In this document: in pieces, positions 10,701 through 22,719 of the stretch | How the letters are laid out: the number at the start of each line of letters is the position of its first letter | How positions within the stretch are numbered: position 1 is the stretch's first letter | NCBI GenBank assembly: GCA_021399445.1 | Contig: JAJTUQ010000004.1 | Coordinates: 4,154,001-4,218,000, forward strand | Origin: Xylogone sp. PMI_703 | Lineage: Eukaryota > Ascomycota > Leotiomycetes | DNA: 64,000 nucleotides | Reading direction: 5' to 3' | The notes under the pieces: model-generated | Databases searched by the model: none | What the model was told of the DNA's origin: nothing | Seen by the model: the letters and a program-made list of their open reading frames with translations, nothing else | Program-made: the position numbers and the translations under genes

Positions 10701-12671
10701 ATATGTCGACTTTTAAAGGACACCAGCACCGCCCAGTGTCCCTTGCTCCTTTCTCATTATGCATCAATATAGGCCTTGGCATATCCGAGATGTCAAGGAT
10801 ATGTCGAACGTCGCGGCGGTCATCCTTGCAATTTCTCTTTGTGCAGCACGCTGGTCAACAACGGAGCCACTATTTAAGGATATAGTAATAAAATAATGAG
10901 CAGAAAATTGACGGCAAGAAGGAAAATGACAAGAAATTGAGTAGAGAAATAGAATTGAAGACAAATCAATGACGATTTGCACTTTTGAGAGAGAAAAGCG
11001 AAGAACTTGTAAATTGAGCGGTAAGCCGCTGTGGCCAGGATTTAGGTGCGGTAAATGATGTGCGCAGATGAATATCCGTCCACTGAACAAATTACCTGTA
11101 GAACCCCTCGTGTAATTATTTTTCGCACAACGTGTGAGCCCCCCATTCAATCACTCCCACGATATGGTTCTCGTCCTCATCACTCTCTTACCTTGAATTC
11201 ACGATTTAGGGCACCAAGCCTTGGCCACTTCCTTTTGTGGTTATACAACGCATCATAAAGATGCAAGTCATAGACAAACAACTGAACAAATCGCTCCATG
11301 TAGCAATGGACGAACCCGCAAAGTGGACGACTGTTCGAGATGAGAGACTCGATGCTTGAGCGCTCAAGCCGACGAGAACGAATCAAGCGGTGAAAAATCG
11401 CATTTTTGTTGCACGTCGTGGTCAAGGCCGTCCACCCCTCCTTCCACCCCACCATTAGGCACATTGTCTCTTGGGAGCGCAGAAACATTTTTTCAAGGCG
11501 CGATGATGTATCTCGCACGGCGCTAGAATCCAAGACACAAAGCTTCACACCAACCATGCGTCGGCCCATCCCTCCCTCCCTCTCGTGCCTCTTCCCTTTC
11601 CACTCGCGCGAAGGCCGCGCCGCAAGACCCAAGCGCAGCCTTACTTTCAGATGGGGTCCAAAAAAGCTGTCCAGCGCATAGGTGCATGGCTCCAGCGCTA
11701 GGATGGGATCGTCACTTGGTCAAAAAACTCTCCCGTTGGAACCCAATGAAAGAGGTGTCAGGTTTCTTGTTCTAGATGAATCTGGACTGAGGCTTTGCAC
11801 ACCCTCTTGCGCCGCTGTGACTGGATACTTTTAGGGGTATTTTTTTCCCTTTCTTTTTTTCTCTTCGGGCCAGTGTGCATACGGCGTACATGACAGTGCG
11901 CACTAGAGAAGGAGTTGTGTATGTGTGTGCATGGGAGTCTTGGGTGAATATGCGAAGATAACATCATCCCATATCCATTCTACCTTAGCTGTGGGTGTAC
12001 TGTGGCTGGCATACACACAATACACACACCCGCACATACACCATGTGCGCGCACACAGACACACACCACTACAGTACTTGACCCCATTTTTCCTTTTCCT
12101 CTTTCATGATTCATCACAATCCATCTATTTTGGCACTGTTTTCTCGGCGCTTCCTCATCTTATTCGTCTGCCTAATTTGCTTTCCTGCCGTCATCGTGCT
12201 TCTGTGTGGGTGCGAGAGGTGAGACCTTTCATCCGTCACTACTGTGTAAGAGCGTCGTGTGGCTGGTGGGGATCCCCCGTTTGCTGTGTTCTAGAAAAAA
12301 AGACTGTCTGACTTGCATTGGGCTTCTGCTTGGGTATGGGTGTTGCTTTGGAAGCAGTGTTTTCAAGTAAGGCTTAGCCCATGGTATCCACTGATTGGGT
12401 GAGGGCAGCTCCGTTATGCATTGCGCTTCAGCGCGCTTTGCTTTGCGTTGGGCCTTTGGAGATGAGATGAGATCAGATGGGGCATTGAGGGTTTCAATTA
12501 CCGATAGATGCATCCAGTATGGTGCTTATTATTCGGGGGGTTTGTCTTCAGGCATGGTCAGCGATGGACTTAGTCAGGCCTATGACGACCTTCGGCGTTG
12601 CTTTTAGGAGGTTGAGTTGGGAGAGGGAGAGTCCACAGTGAGATGAGAATGAGGGGTTCCCTACATACATG

Positions 12672-12716
12672 CCCACACACACACACACACACAAAATACA
12701 CACATGCACACACCTT
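12672..12716. repeat. CA microsatellite
   Basis: An interrupted run of about ten CA dinucleotides followed by AAAATACACACATGCACACACC. A second, looser CA-rich stretch lies at about 12008-12068. Confidence 0.85.
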
Positions 12717-13083
12717 CAGGATTAGGAAGAGCATAACACCGGGAAACGTGGAGAGAAACCATTTCACAAACCCGATTATATGCGCTCTAGGTCACGCTCT
12801 GCTATTACATCACTTTTCAAGATGCTAAGGTTGGGGGGTTGTTCTCTTCTCCTCTTCTCTTTTTTTCTTGCTGAGCCGAGAGAAGCGCGCAATCAATTGA
12901 TTGTTTAATCTATGCTTCGGATGAGAGGGACGAAACCAAGAGCGTTAACATTATGCGATGGTGTGTGACCTTCCTTCGCCGTCGCCGAGGAACAAGGAAT
13001 TGAAAGGAGGCGCCTACGAGGGTGAAAGGTGGCTTGCCGCCGTCACCAGTCTACGAGTCTCTCTTTCTCTCTCTCGGGGTTGA

Positions 13084-13108
13084 GGGATTGGGATTGGGAT
13101 TGGGATTG
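13084..13108. repeat. GGGATT hexanucleotide repeat, four units
   Basis: Four perfect GGGATT units follow a CT-rich tract. The unit differs from the fungal telomere repeat TTAGGG, so I do not read it as an interstitial telomere. Confidence 0.85.
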
Positions 13109-14555
13109 TGCAAGCGTTCACGTTGACCATGGTGGCTCAGTAGACGCCGTGCATGAGAATCGATGATTTCATCACGGTCTCATCTGGCCGGTGCTTACGT
13201 CCGTACGGAGAAGTATTACAGTACTTTACCGTGAATGTTCCTTTTCTGCTGGGATGATGGGGGAATATGCCCGTGTCTTTACCCTGTTTTGTCCCGAACA
13301 GAAGAAGAATGGGGATTTGCTCGTGATGAGTTGATTGGATACTGGCATCTTCGGGATGGAGGGGCGGTGGTTTTGCTCCCCCTCGCACGTTTTCTTGGGA
13401 GGCGGGATGATTTAACCTGGACTGGCCTGCAGTGACATCCGCGCTATGTGTTCTTGACAGCTGCTCAGATGACTTGCATGCCCGCCCGTTGGAGCCAGTG
13501 GGAGCCCCTCGCTACGGGGATTGTACTTGTACGGTAACTGTAATACTGTGCGGTGCATGATGGACCTCTGTGTCTGTGACGAACCCCTTCGGAAAGTTGT
13601 TTGGATGCGCAACATTCTGGATGCCTGCTTGGTGTCCATAATCCACTCCCAGTCCAGGGTGCGAGGACCCAGATTCAGACAAGTCGCGATGGTTTGGGAA
13701 GCATTGCGCGTTGGAGATACGTACATAGGTACAGTAAGTTACAGTACAATCTTGCACAGATGCAACACCAGTATGAGGGGGCTGACTAAGGTTGCTGCAC
13801 AGAAGTGGAGTTGCAGCCTGAGGTCAGACGTTCATGCCTGAGGCTTAGACGCACGTTATCAACCCCTCGAGCCCCTCCCCCTCACTTCACTCTAAATTTG
13901 GCGCACACAGGGAATTCCCCTTCACTGGTCAATGCAAGTCGGACATCCACATGATCTGGCTTCCCTTCCACTTCCTTCCCCCATCTCAATCACCTCGCAT
14001 CTGATCTCGTCTCAGCCGCAATCACACAATAATTCCCAGCATATGGTATCCCGTCACGTCACATCACACATTCTTCCAGCTAATTACCGTATCACGATAG
14101 CCGCATTGGCGCGGAGCAAGCAAGCATCAGGCATCGAGGCAAGAAGATCAACTTTTGACAACCTGCAGTTGGGCAAGGCAAGCACCGCCCAGCCCAGCCC
14201 TTTCTTTTTTTGTGCTCAACGCCTCTCTCTCCAGTGCGCGCCGTGCCGTGTGTGCAGCCTGTGGGCCGGATTTTCGTGACCGGCAGCCGCGCGCTACGGC
14301 GATCTGAGGTCCCTTCTGTGCAGTAGTGTCGTGCGGAGGGAGGGTGACACGCGCTGATAGCCTAGAGGCTATTGTGACGAGAGGTCAAAGTAAGGCTGTG
14401 GCTATTGTCACTGTTACTGAGCTCTTCTGGTTGAACTGTCTTGTCTTGTTGGACGTTGGGCTTTGCAATTGCTCTGAAGACAGGAGGTGTGTGGTTGGTA
14501 AATCGAGAGTGTGCATGTGAGGCTGCTGGGGGAGGGAGTTTTTGTGTGCTCAGAG

Positions 14556-15857
14556 ATGCATTACATACGCTTTCTTAAGGCTCCGCGAGTAGATCCTGCG
14601 CTCTCGTCCAAGGATCGATTGTGCGTGGTGACCAAAATTGCTATCACAAGTGATCTTGGGGAAGCCTTCCTTACCGCGGATCTGCCCTTGCTTGTTGAGA
14701 TCGAGTCTTCTCCGTCTGCGTCTGGTACCGATCAAGTGCCGAAGCGATATGGAAAGGCTGTGGCTCGGCCAAGGGAGGTTCAATGGAAGGGAAGTGTTGG
14801 TATGCGGGCGTTGGATGTGAGAATTGAGCTCTCTAGTGAGGAGAAGGCGTACTTTGCAGGTGGTTGCGTACGTCTATGTGTGCGTGCTCGAGATGATGAA
14901 TTTGATGCTGGAAGTTTAATTGGACATTTATGTCCTCCGAGTTCTAACTCAGGATCTCGGGATGAAATCAGGGGCAAGGTCCTGGCAGTTAGGAGTATGG
15001 ATTTCAATCTAGATCCTAAATCCTCGGAAGGTGTGCAGACATCTCTGGGACCGAAGCTCTCAGAGCGTAGGTTAGCCGCAGAAGGACAAGAACTACACAT
15101 CTGGGAGGAACTGGGAGAGTCCATAGCCAGGCATATCTGGTATGCTTGCTTGATTGGTACCCTTTCAGGTACGTTTCCTCCTTTCCCACCATTTCACTGA
15201 CTGTAATCCAGGGACGCGGGGCTGGTGCTCTCCTCGTATCTTGCTTCCATGTCTCCCCTGAAGAGGAAACGAAAGCGAGGGAAACCTGATAGCAAAGTTG
15301 CGCCTGTGCCTCAACGGATGAAGACCCTAGAAGCAATCTTGGGGAAAGAAGGACTATGTGTTCTAGAACTCGGGGCTGGATGTGGAATCGTCGGCATAGC
15401 CCTCGCCACGTATTTCCCGAATTCTGCGAGCGTAGTCCTCACGGATCTTCCTGAAGCCGCTGAGATTCTAGAGCATAACCTCTCCGTAGCGACTACTAAA
15501 TCTTCAACGTTAGCAACCAAGCTCTCAACTCAGGATCTAGACTGGTCATCACCACTTCCAGAGGATATACGCTCCGAGTCCAAGATCTGGGATTTGATCA
15601 TCGTAGCGGATTGCACTTACAATCCGGACGTGGTTCCAGACCTTGTGAGTACGCTGAGTGCGATTGGGAAATGTAATCCGCAGGTCGTGGTGTTGCTTGC
15701 TATGAAGGTAAGACATGAGAGCGAGATGGTCTTTTTCGAGCTCATGAAGGAGAAGGGGTTTGAGATTAGGGAGAATGTCGGTGTGCCGGTACCGCTTTTG
15801 GGACTTGATGTGGAGGAGAGGATTGAGATTTATTTGTTTGGGGCTGTGGGGAGTTGA
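14556..15857 (+). CDS. METTL21-type (methyltransferase 16 family) protein methyltransferase
   Basis: Exons at 14556-15139 and 15212-15857 with a 72-bp intron (GTATGC...CCAG) give 409 aa. The SAM-binding motif VLELGAGCGIVGIALA, post-I VVLTDLPE and the family's acidic motif IIVADCTYNPDVVPDL are all present. The upstream W-DAGLVLSSYL is restored by the splice. This family methylates lysines of chaperones and translation factors; the substrate here cannot be named. The first 190 residues hold a predicted beta-rich domain seen in fungal members (starting MHYIRFLKAPRVDP). I chose the ATG at 14556 because this motif follows it directly; an in-frame ATG 45 bases upstream adds an unconvincing extension. 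Confidence 0.85.
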
Positions 15858-16273
15858 GTTTTGCTATCTCGTTTCCTTGCATTTTCACTTCCACTTCCGG
15901 TTCTTTTTTCTTTTCTCTCCTTTATTCTCTCTTTCTAGAAGAGTGAATCCAGTTACAAAAGAGAATGGATGATTGAATTCAAATTCTCAACTTCTATTGT
16001 TTTTGGGATTCATATTTATAGCTATTCTCCATGCTTGGATATATCCATGTGAATCTCATGAGTGAATCTCCTGACGATAGTGAAATATGATTTGAATAGC
16101 ACAGAGAGTCAATGACTCCTTTTCCCCTCAATTCAATTCTCGATATTCACACACTTGATTTGAGTCATATATTCTAATCAGGTAATTCACCATGCGTCTT
16201 CCGTCTATAAATACCTCTGCTCTTTCCCGTCCACTTCCCCCTTTTTTATCTTTTCTACATATCGATCACTCCC

Positions 16274-16370
16274 GCATTGGTATACTTCCATGCGAACTCT
16301 ACAAGAATTACAAGGCTCCATGGAGCATTGGTATATATACTTCCATGCGAACTTGACAAGAACCACAAGG
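16274..16370. repeat. Imperfect direct duplication of about 42-46 bp
   Basis: Copy 1 (16274-16315) and copy 2 (16325-16370) share GCATTGGTATA, ACTTCCATGCGAACT and ACAAGAA-ACAAGG with a period of 51 bases. Copy 2 carries an extra TATA. This is a local tandem duplication in the gene-poor interval. Confidence 0.85.
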
Positions 16371-17471
16371 AAAACAGCTACACTGACAATTTCGAGGGGA
16401 TCAGACTCACGCAGAATGCTCATGGTCTCGTGGCCGGGTCTACCTTTCAAGGGTGGTATCTCGAAATTATGTCCTCTCATTTGACTGTGGGTTGCATACG
16501 ACAGCCGGAGCTGAAGCTGGACACAGCTCAATCAAATGACTCGCATACCAAAGCCGGTAAAGCTAGTTTTGAAACTGGCTGGTGCTATATGAGCAGCGAC
16601 ATGCAGTTTTATCTACCGTCAAAAAAGACGGAGTTGAGTCCAGCTCTCCTTCAGCATCAACCACACACCGTGTTAGTGACAACAATGGAAAGAGCGCAAA
16701 TTCAGAACCGTCTAAACAAACAAACCTTGGTTATAGCAGTATAGTTAGAGGTAGCGCTGTCAGAAGCCGTTATTCCTTGGTCCTGTTGGTCCCCGTGGAC
16801 ATCCTCCCGGAGACGGTTGATCTGTGATAGTCCTGACGGATATACCTCAGGTTCTGGATGCTGCAACAAGATGACGGGCGAATTGATCTGATTCAAAACT
16901 AATCGATGACTGTGACTGAGGTACTTGAATAGTGAGGAGATGACCGCACTGCATTCCTAACCATGCTACGCATTGGGTCTTGGGTGATTCAATGGTGAAA
17001 GAAAAGACTCCGCGAGAATTATATTCGAATTCTAAGGACGCAGAGTCATGCCATTTGCTTCGTTTGGAGGGAGTGATAGAACATGTAACGATTGCTCCAA
17101 GAGGGATGGGCATGAACTTCAGAAACCGCAGAGCGCAACTCTCGTGATGTTGCACCTGTCAGTCGCTCCTACCGGCAGGTAAGTCCGTTATATACTAAAC
17201 CCGTGAGTATTCTCTGATGATTTTGGTAGGAGTACTGGGATTAGACCATGGATTATGTCAAGCACAGATGACTTCCCGGTATACTGTGCGCATCCTCTGA
17301 CTTTTGCTCTACGCTATTCGGCAGCCCTTTGAGAGACTGAGCTACCTAATGAAAACGTAGGAAATACCTGGCCCCAATTAGACTTTCGACAGCTGGATGA
17401 GTCCAATAATGGACAAACACTTGCTGCTGATTTCATCTGTGGTGGGCTGGAATATCACCGAAAGCCTATAG

Positions 17472-17923
17472 ACAGACTCTCCAGCACGTCCAGGAGAACC
17501 GTCAATCACTAACCTAACGGTCTACGTACCCTACTCTAGAGGCAAGGTACCCCCGGACCCATCTATGACGACAGTTGGAGCTCGTGAACTTGCTCGTCTC
17601 CTAAGAGTGGTCCATATCCCGAAGGAAACAATGCATTCATACTCTGACATAGGGGGTCAGATTGGTGTAATGCTCTGTGATGTATCCATCTCAACCCAAG
17701 GCCAGGTAAAGGAGGTGGTACACAGAGTTCTAGCTGACTTGACTGGCTAACTGACTAGCAGGCACGGGATGACAGAGAAGTTATTCAATATGATGAGAAG
17801 AGAATTCCCTTTGGCCATCAACAACATGGAACTGTCATTCAGTGCTGCCTCGGAACAAGAAGTGAGAGAATTGCAACAGATATCAACAAGAAGATTGCTA
17901 AAGTCATGGATTGGTTTGTGTGA
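17472..17923 (+). pseudogene. Unrecognised coding fragment with one good intron (relic or partial gene)
   Basis: From 17472 to 17705 a frame is open (78 codons, containing VGARELARLLRVVHIPKE). A 56-bp candidate intron (17706-17761; GTAAAG, branch GGCTAAC, TAGCAG) joins it in phase to 17762-17923 (53 codons plus stop, containing CCLGTRSERIATDINKK). The joined peptide is smoother than either frame read through. Upstream, another open stretch (about 17363-17518, containing NTWPQLDFRQLDE) and one at about 17224-17334 could be earlier exons, but the phases do not join cleanly, and no start codon or signal peptide could be fixed. I recognise no family. It may be a species-specific gene with several introns or a decaying one. 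Confidence 0.35.
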
Positions 17924-20900
17924 GTCTCATGCTGAGAGACAAGTTGCAATTCGATCTTGAGCAAACAAACAAGATTATACAATTACCTTTACCTTGAAGA
18001 CTCTAGGAAAGTTTCAGACAAATCTCACTTGAACGCATCTAGAAGATTTAGATGGCATTACTCAGATTCTATAATCACCAAATTAAAGGAATGAATCCGC
18101 AAAAAACTCGAGAAGTCCCAAGGGAACCAGCCTATGGAAAAGACCAAATTCAGTTCCAGCTCCATAAAAACCCTGATCAAAACCACCGCGTTACTCTGTC
18201 GAAGGAACTGCGATTCTGTGAGACGATAAGGACAGCTAATTGATGACCGGTTGGTATCTCATATCTGACCAAATACTAGGCCGGAACGGCGTAGACGACA
18301 ACGAAGTGTTCTGATGTAGCGAGTCTCGAAGTTCAAGCTATTAAACATCTCGCTTTCTTTTACTCTTCCTGCTACACCCCTGGATTTCACTGTGGCCCGA
18401 ATTATCCTTCACCGTGCAGGTCTATAAAATCGAGATCTAGTCTATTCGATCTAACTAGAATGGTGTTGCTGGTCCAAATGAGTAAGGCTATTCGTGCTCG
18501 AAAAGACGTTTGCCACAACCCAATTGGCAAGCTAACAGAGGCAACGAAACCGAGCAATACTCGATTTCAGTTCGGTCACGATGATGAATACCAACAGACT
18601 CACTGGACAAACTATACAGGGGAGGCGCTGCAAGCGACTTCATAAAGACCCTGATGATGAAGCACCGAAAGAGGTCTCAGAAAGAACAAGACCAAGGGAA
18701 ATGACCCTGGTCCTCCGGCTAAAAAGAAGCCTAAGAAGGCGGAGACCGTTGAAGACAAAGACGAAGAGATGTTTGAGGCGAACGATGTGGTTCTCTCCCA
18801 ACGGATGCGAACGCTGTCTATTGACAACGGCCAACACCCCCTGAAGAGAAGGGCTTAAGCGCTTCCATCCATGCCCCCGGTATGGATACGGATGGAGAAA
18901 CCAAGCCCACTAAATGAAGAAGTATAATTGCAAATATGCTTTCTTGTCAACGTATCAAGAGACGAGGAAAAACTCTTGAGTTTCGAATCACAATCAGCAA
19001 ACTACTATCATAAAAAAGCCATTATAAACGAACCAAAGAATATGAAAGAGGCTATAGCCACAAAAGCTAGCCATGCATTACCCAGCATCAACTCGGATAC
19101 CTTTGTATACTATTACCCACGCTATCTCCAATTTGTCCAGGATTTCCAGTTACTCGTCGCTCTGCCCCCTTAGAGATTTATAGAGCAGTTTTCGACTCTA
19201 AAAGATACCCAAGGGAACGTTACTTGAGCATTTCGAATGGGCGCCTATACTTGATGAGAGCGACTCAGCATATAAATTATATCGACCGGAGGTAGATGAA
19301 CTACAATACGTACGCGTTAGTTCTATCATCATTCTATTCACTGTTGTCGATTTCACGAGGCGTGCTTATTCGAACGAATATTGGACCCAGGCATAATAGC
19401 TAAAGCTCCTCGGAAAGTAGCAATATGTCACTCACATTGTATCAAAGGTCTGGACACCAATTCGAACGGAAGCAAAATTTGACTGGTAACATCAAATATG
19501 TGCCCACATTCAGATACCCAGAGGCCTATTCAACTCAATCCAGTGTAATTCCACGGCGGTACCGAGGAACGTAATACGGGCATGTTACAAGGGACGAAAA
19601 GAGGGAAAAGGTGAGTATAGTCAAATATTGCAGTGACTCTTCTGTCATGCCGAATTCCGTAGCGGTTTCACACACTCCGATGCTGAACAAACTCTACCAA
19701 GAATGACAGGCTGGAGATTATTCACTGCAGATATTGCTATGTAGCTCTCCAAGATATACAGAGGCAGTAACGCTATACAATAAAAATAAATCAAGAAAGA
19801 GATCACTCTTTTCTTAAGATCTCATAAATTAGAGCCTTGGTATGCCATGAGCCAAAGAGAGTTAGCCGCAGAAATGAAGATAAGGAGGGAAGCAGCCAAA
19901 CTTCACAAGCTCTCGCATAACTCTTATCCTCATTTCTAGTCAGTTATAGACCCAGCACTGTATGAGCAGATTATAACAATTAGGAGTCATGATTAACTCG
20001 GAACCTGGCAAGAAATCGACCTACTGTAATGTCTACGGCTGAATGTTGTGAAAGATGCTGGTGACATATAAGGATTGCAATAAATCATGCTAGACTCTGA
20101 TTTTGATGCCCATACTTACACTAACACTGGCTGATTTCTGCTTTGATATGTAACTTCAATCTTAAATCGTATATTTTCTATCCAGTTATAGTAAGGTGGA
20201 GTCAATTCACTCATCACTATAGGTAAGGGGCAGATCCTTCGAGAGGTATCCAGGCTAAAAATAAGCCCTCGTCTGCAAAGGACAATTCACTCTCTCAAGT
20301 CTCTCATAGGCTCAGTACGATGCTCCCATAATATTCTAACTACATCACGAGATTTTCATTCACGGAGGGTAAAGTCAGCAACTCCTGAATGATACAATAT
20401 TACAAGGAAATTCGTCTCATTTGTTCTCGTTAAAAGGAAACATACATTTGCCCCAGACCGATTCCATGAAACCCCAGCCACGTGAAATATTCACAATTAA
20501 ATAGTCCTTCACAATCTTTATATCAGGATATATGAACCTGCCTGCCATCCAAGCCCATCCCATGAAGAAGGCTGCCAAATTGGAAAATATGAAACACGGA
20601 AGGCCGAATATTGAAAAGATATCCAAAGGAAGGTAGATATGATAAACCACTTTGTAACCATAGACACACGCCATTTAGTTTCGTCCATTCTAAAATTCCT
20701 GTAATGACCGAAAGCGAACCAAATTGAGTAAACTCTCCATCGTTAATTATTCATCAGACGCAGCCAGCTATAACACAAATCGTATCATCATTCGCACACG
20801 AAGGCTGAAACCATCATATGTACCTTCGTTGAATATTATCCCATCTCAAAAACATAGACAAGAAACTCCTTCAAGTAAGAGTAGCAAGCATAGCTCTCAA

Positions 20901-21016
20901 AACTCTCGGCGGCGGAACTATAACCCCCAAAGGAGTTAGCCGGGCCCTTCAAAAACAACCACCCCTCAACCCCTTCTATCGAAAAAGCTCACCCCAAAGT
21001 ACGTACTCAGATGAAT

Positions 21017-22719
21017 TCATCGATATAAATACTTCGGCACACTAATGCTCATCTTACCTTTACGATCTTTCTCAATTCTCACTCCACCTTCCGGCTCGAT
21101 GATCTTCTCCTTCTTGAGGACCAGGACCTCGTCTTTATCCACGTAACGATCCTTCTCATAAACGACTAGCTCGTCACGACCCCTACGGAGGGAAGATGCC
21201 CGTCGTAGTTCTTCATCTGCTCGTTTCTCGGCTCGCAGTGCTTCCTTTTCTGCTTCAAGAGCGCGGATCTCAGCCCTGATGGAGTGCTCATCGCGACGCG
21301 AACGTTCAGGAACGGCAAGGGCGAGAGGTCCTACGGGGATAGGATCCGATCGCTCATAGTCTCGTGGCTTTCCCGCATCAATGATGATAGCATTATGATG
21401 ATGATGGTGGTGACGCCTGCCGGGGCCGGGGGATCGGCTGTGCCGACGTTCAACAACTTCCTTGTCACGGATGATTTCGAGGTTTGTACGCGGGGGTATT
21501 GTGTAGATTTCCCTTCGTTCTTCAATAATTGTTTCTGATGAATTAGAGGAGCTGTCATCGTGGTGATCATGATGACGATGGTGGTGGTGATGATCTTCCG
21601 GTGTGACGACGTAAGTTGTTAGCTGAGTCTCTGTGGTGACTTTCTCTTTCTTCTCTTTCCTCTCCTTCTCTAAATGGCAATGTATGATTAGGGACACGTA
21701 GATAGTAAAATATATTAAATATGAGGGGCTGAAAATTACTTACTCTCTGACTTATAAACCTCGCTCAACTGGATAACCTGGTCAATGTGCTCACGGCCAA
21801 GAGCTTTCAGGATAACGATCGTGGTACCCTTAATAGGTTAGTGGAGTATTTATTATAATCGGGTGGATTTCCTTACGTCTTCCTCAAAAGGATAGCCCAA
21901 ATCAATGATTGCCTTTTTACTAACAAGCTTGCCGGGGATTCTGGTCTTTCCTCTCTTTGGATATTCACTCTTAGAGCTCTTGATACTCTTGACCGTCTCT
22001 CTATCACTTTCGCTGCTGCTCGAAGAGCTTACGCTCCTTCTTCTACTTCTCCTTCTTTCCTTGATAATTTCTTTCTCTTTGATCCTCTCCGGGTAAGGTC
22101 TGTAAAGGTCATCTCCGTAGTAGTCTGGGTCAGAGATCTTAATCTCTTCATAGTCTCTTTCTTCATAGCGTCTGAGATCTCTCCTCTCTCGCGGCAGCCG
22201 AACAGGATTAAGTGGTGGTGGCCGAAGCTCTTCTCTTCTAGCTGGCGGGCCGTACCGCTCTTCGTCCCGCTCCCGTATAATTCTGGATAGTGGTTGGCGG
22301 TCAAACGTATCCAGCGAACTCTGTCGCCGTATCAATCCAGGCCGTGGAAATGGGCGTCTAGGTGGTGAAGGACTAGAAATCCTTTCCTTTTCAATCGTCA
22401 CAGCCTCACGTCGAATTCTGTCCCTGTCATGTCGTGGATCGTCATCGTAGAATATTCGTTCTTTGAAACGGTCATCCTCAAAGCTGTGTGGGCCACGACG
22501 TTCGTAGATTCTATCAACTGATCGCTCACGTGGACGTCCGTACCCGCCACCACCACGATACCGTACGTCCCGGTCGAATTCGCTGTAACGATCTTCGTAG
22601 CGGTCGCGCTCACGATCGCGCTCAACTGTGAAACGCTCAGAGTCCCAGCGCTGGCTGCTTCGGGGACTGTAGTTGTCGCGGGGAGAATACCCGTCTCGCG
22701 ACATAGTTGATATGTCCAA
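21017..22719 (-). CDS. DUF8035-type Arg/His-rich protein
   Basis: Three exons (22719-21877, 21828-21744, 21669-21017) with introns of 48 and 74 bp give 526 aa. The N-terminal 240 residues are extremely rich in Arg, Asp, Glu, Tyr and Ser (RDRERDRYEDRY-like). The conserved block reads TRIPGKLVSKKAIIDLGYPF and continues across the splices as TTIVILKALGREHIDQVIQL, as in the fungal DUF8035 domain (small ATG/IPEGTRWTKI-like fold). The C-terminal third has two His-rich runs (HHHHHRHHDHHDD and RRHHHHHHN) and a charged coiled-coil stretch (RAEIRALEAEKEALRAEKRA). Its role is unknown; the composition suggests a disordered, possibly RNA- or metal-associated nuclear protein, which is inference. MSRDGYSPRD five codons downstream (22704) is the more family-like start. 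Confidence 0.8.

Larger units (their letters stand above)
7777..14555. other. Long gene-poor interval with simple repeats
   Basis: In 6.8 kb no gene can be supported. Open frames are short, overlap on both strands and lack domains. The most protein-like is about 8684-8976 (+), some 98 codons including YMYLYPVMIQVGTSP, without a good start. From about 11.4 kb the sequence becomes GC- and CT-richer with CA tracts (about 12.0 and 12.67-12.72 kb), CT tracts and four GGGATT units, a texture common in long fungal promoters, 5' leaders or non-coding transcripts. Whether it is transcribed cannot be told from sequence. Confidence 0.5.
15858..21016. other. Gene-poor interval with coding relics
   Basis: No intact gene is recognised in 5.2 kb. 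Short protein-like stretches appear on the plus strand at about 16.33-16.83 kb, 17.2-17.92 kb (listed separately) and 18.46-18.86 kb. The last encodes a Lys/Glu-rich tail in the frame ending at 18858 (GPPAKKKPKKAETVEDKDEE), reached only by changing frame. This looks like decayed or highly diverged genes rather than random sequence. There are no transposase or reverse-transcriptase motifs. Confidence 0.45.

Noticed and set aside
12000..12720. CA-rich tracts as a CRISPR or ordered array
   Set aside because: Simple dinucleotide repeats without unique spacers, in a eukaryotic genome.
13084..13108. GGGATT repeat as interstitial telomere
   Set aside because: The unit is not TTAGGG on either strand and only four copies exist.
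16000..21000. Transposon or RIP-degraded repeat explanation for the gene-poor interval
   Set aside because: No transposase or reverse-transcriptase motifs, no terminal repeats found, and base composition is not strongly AT-shifted.
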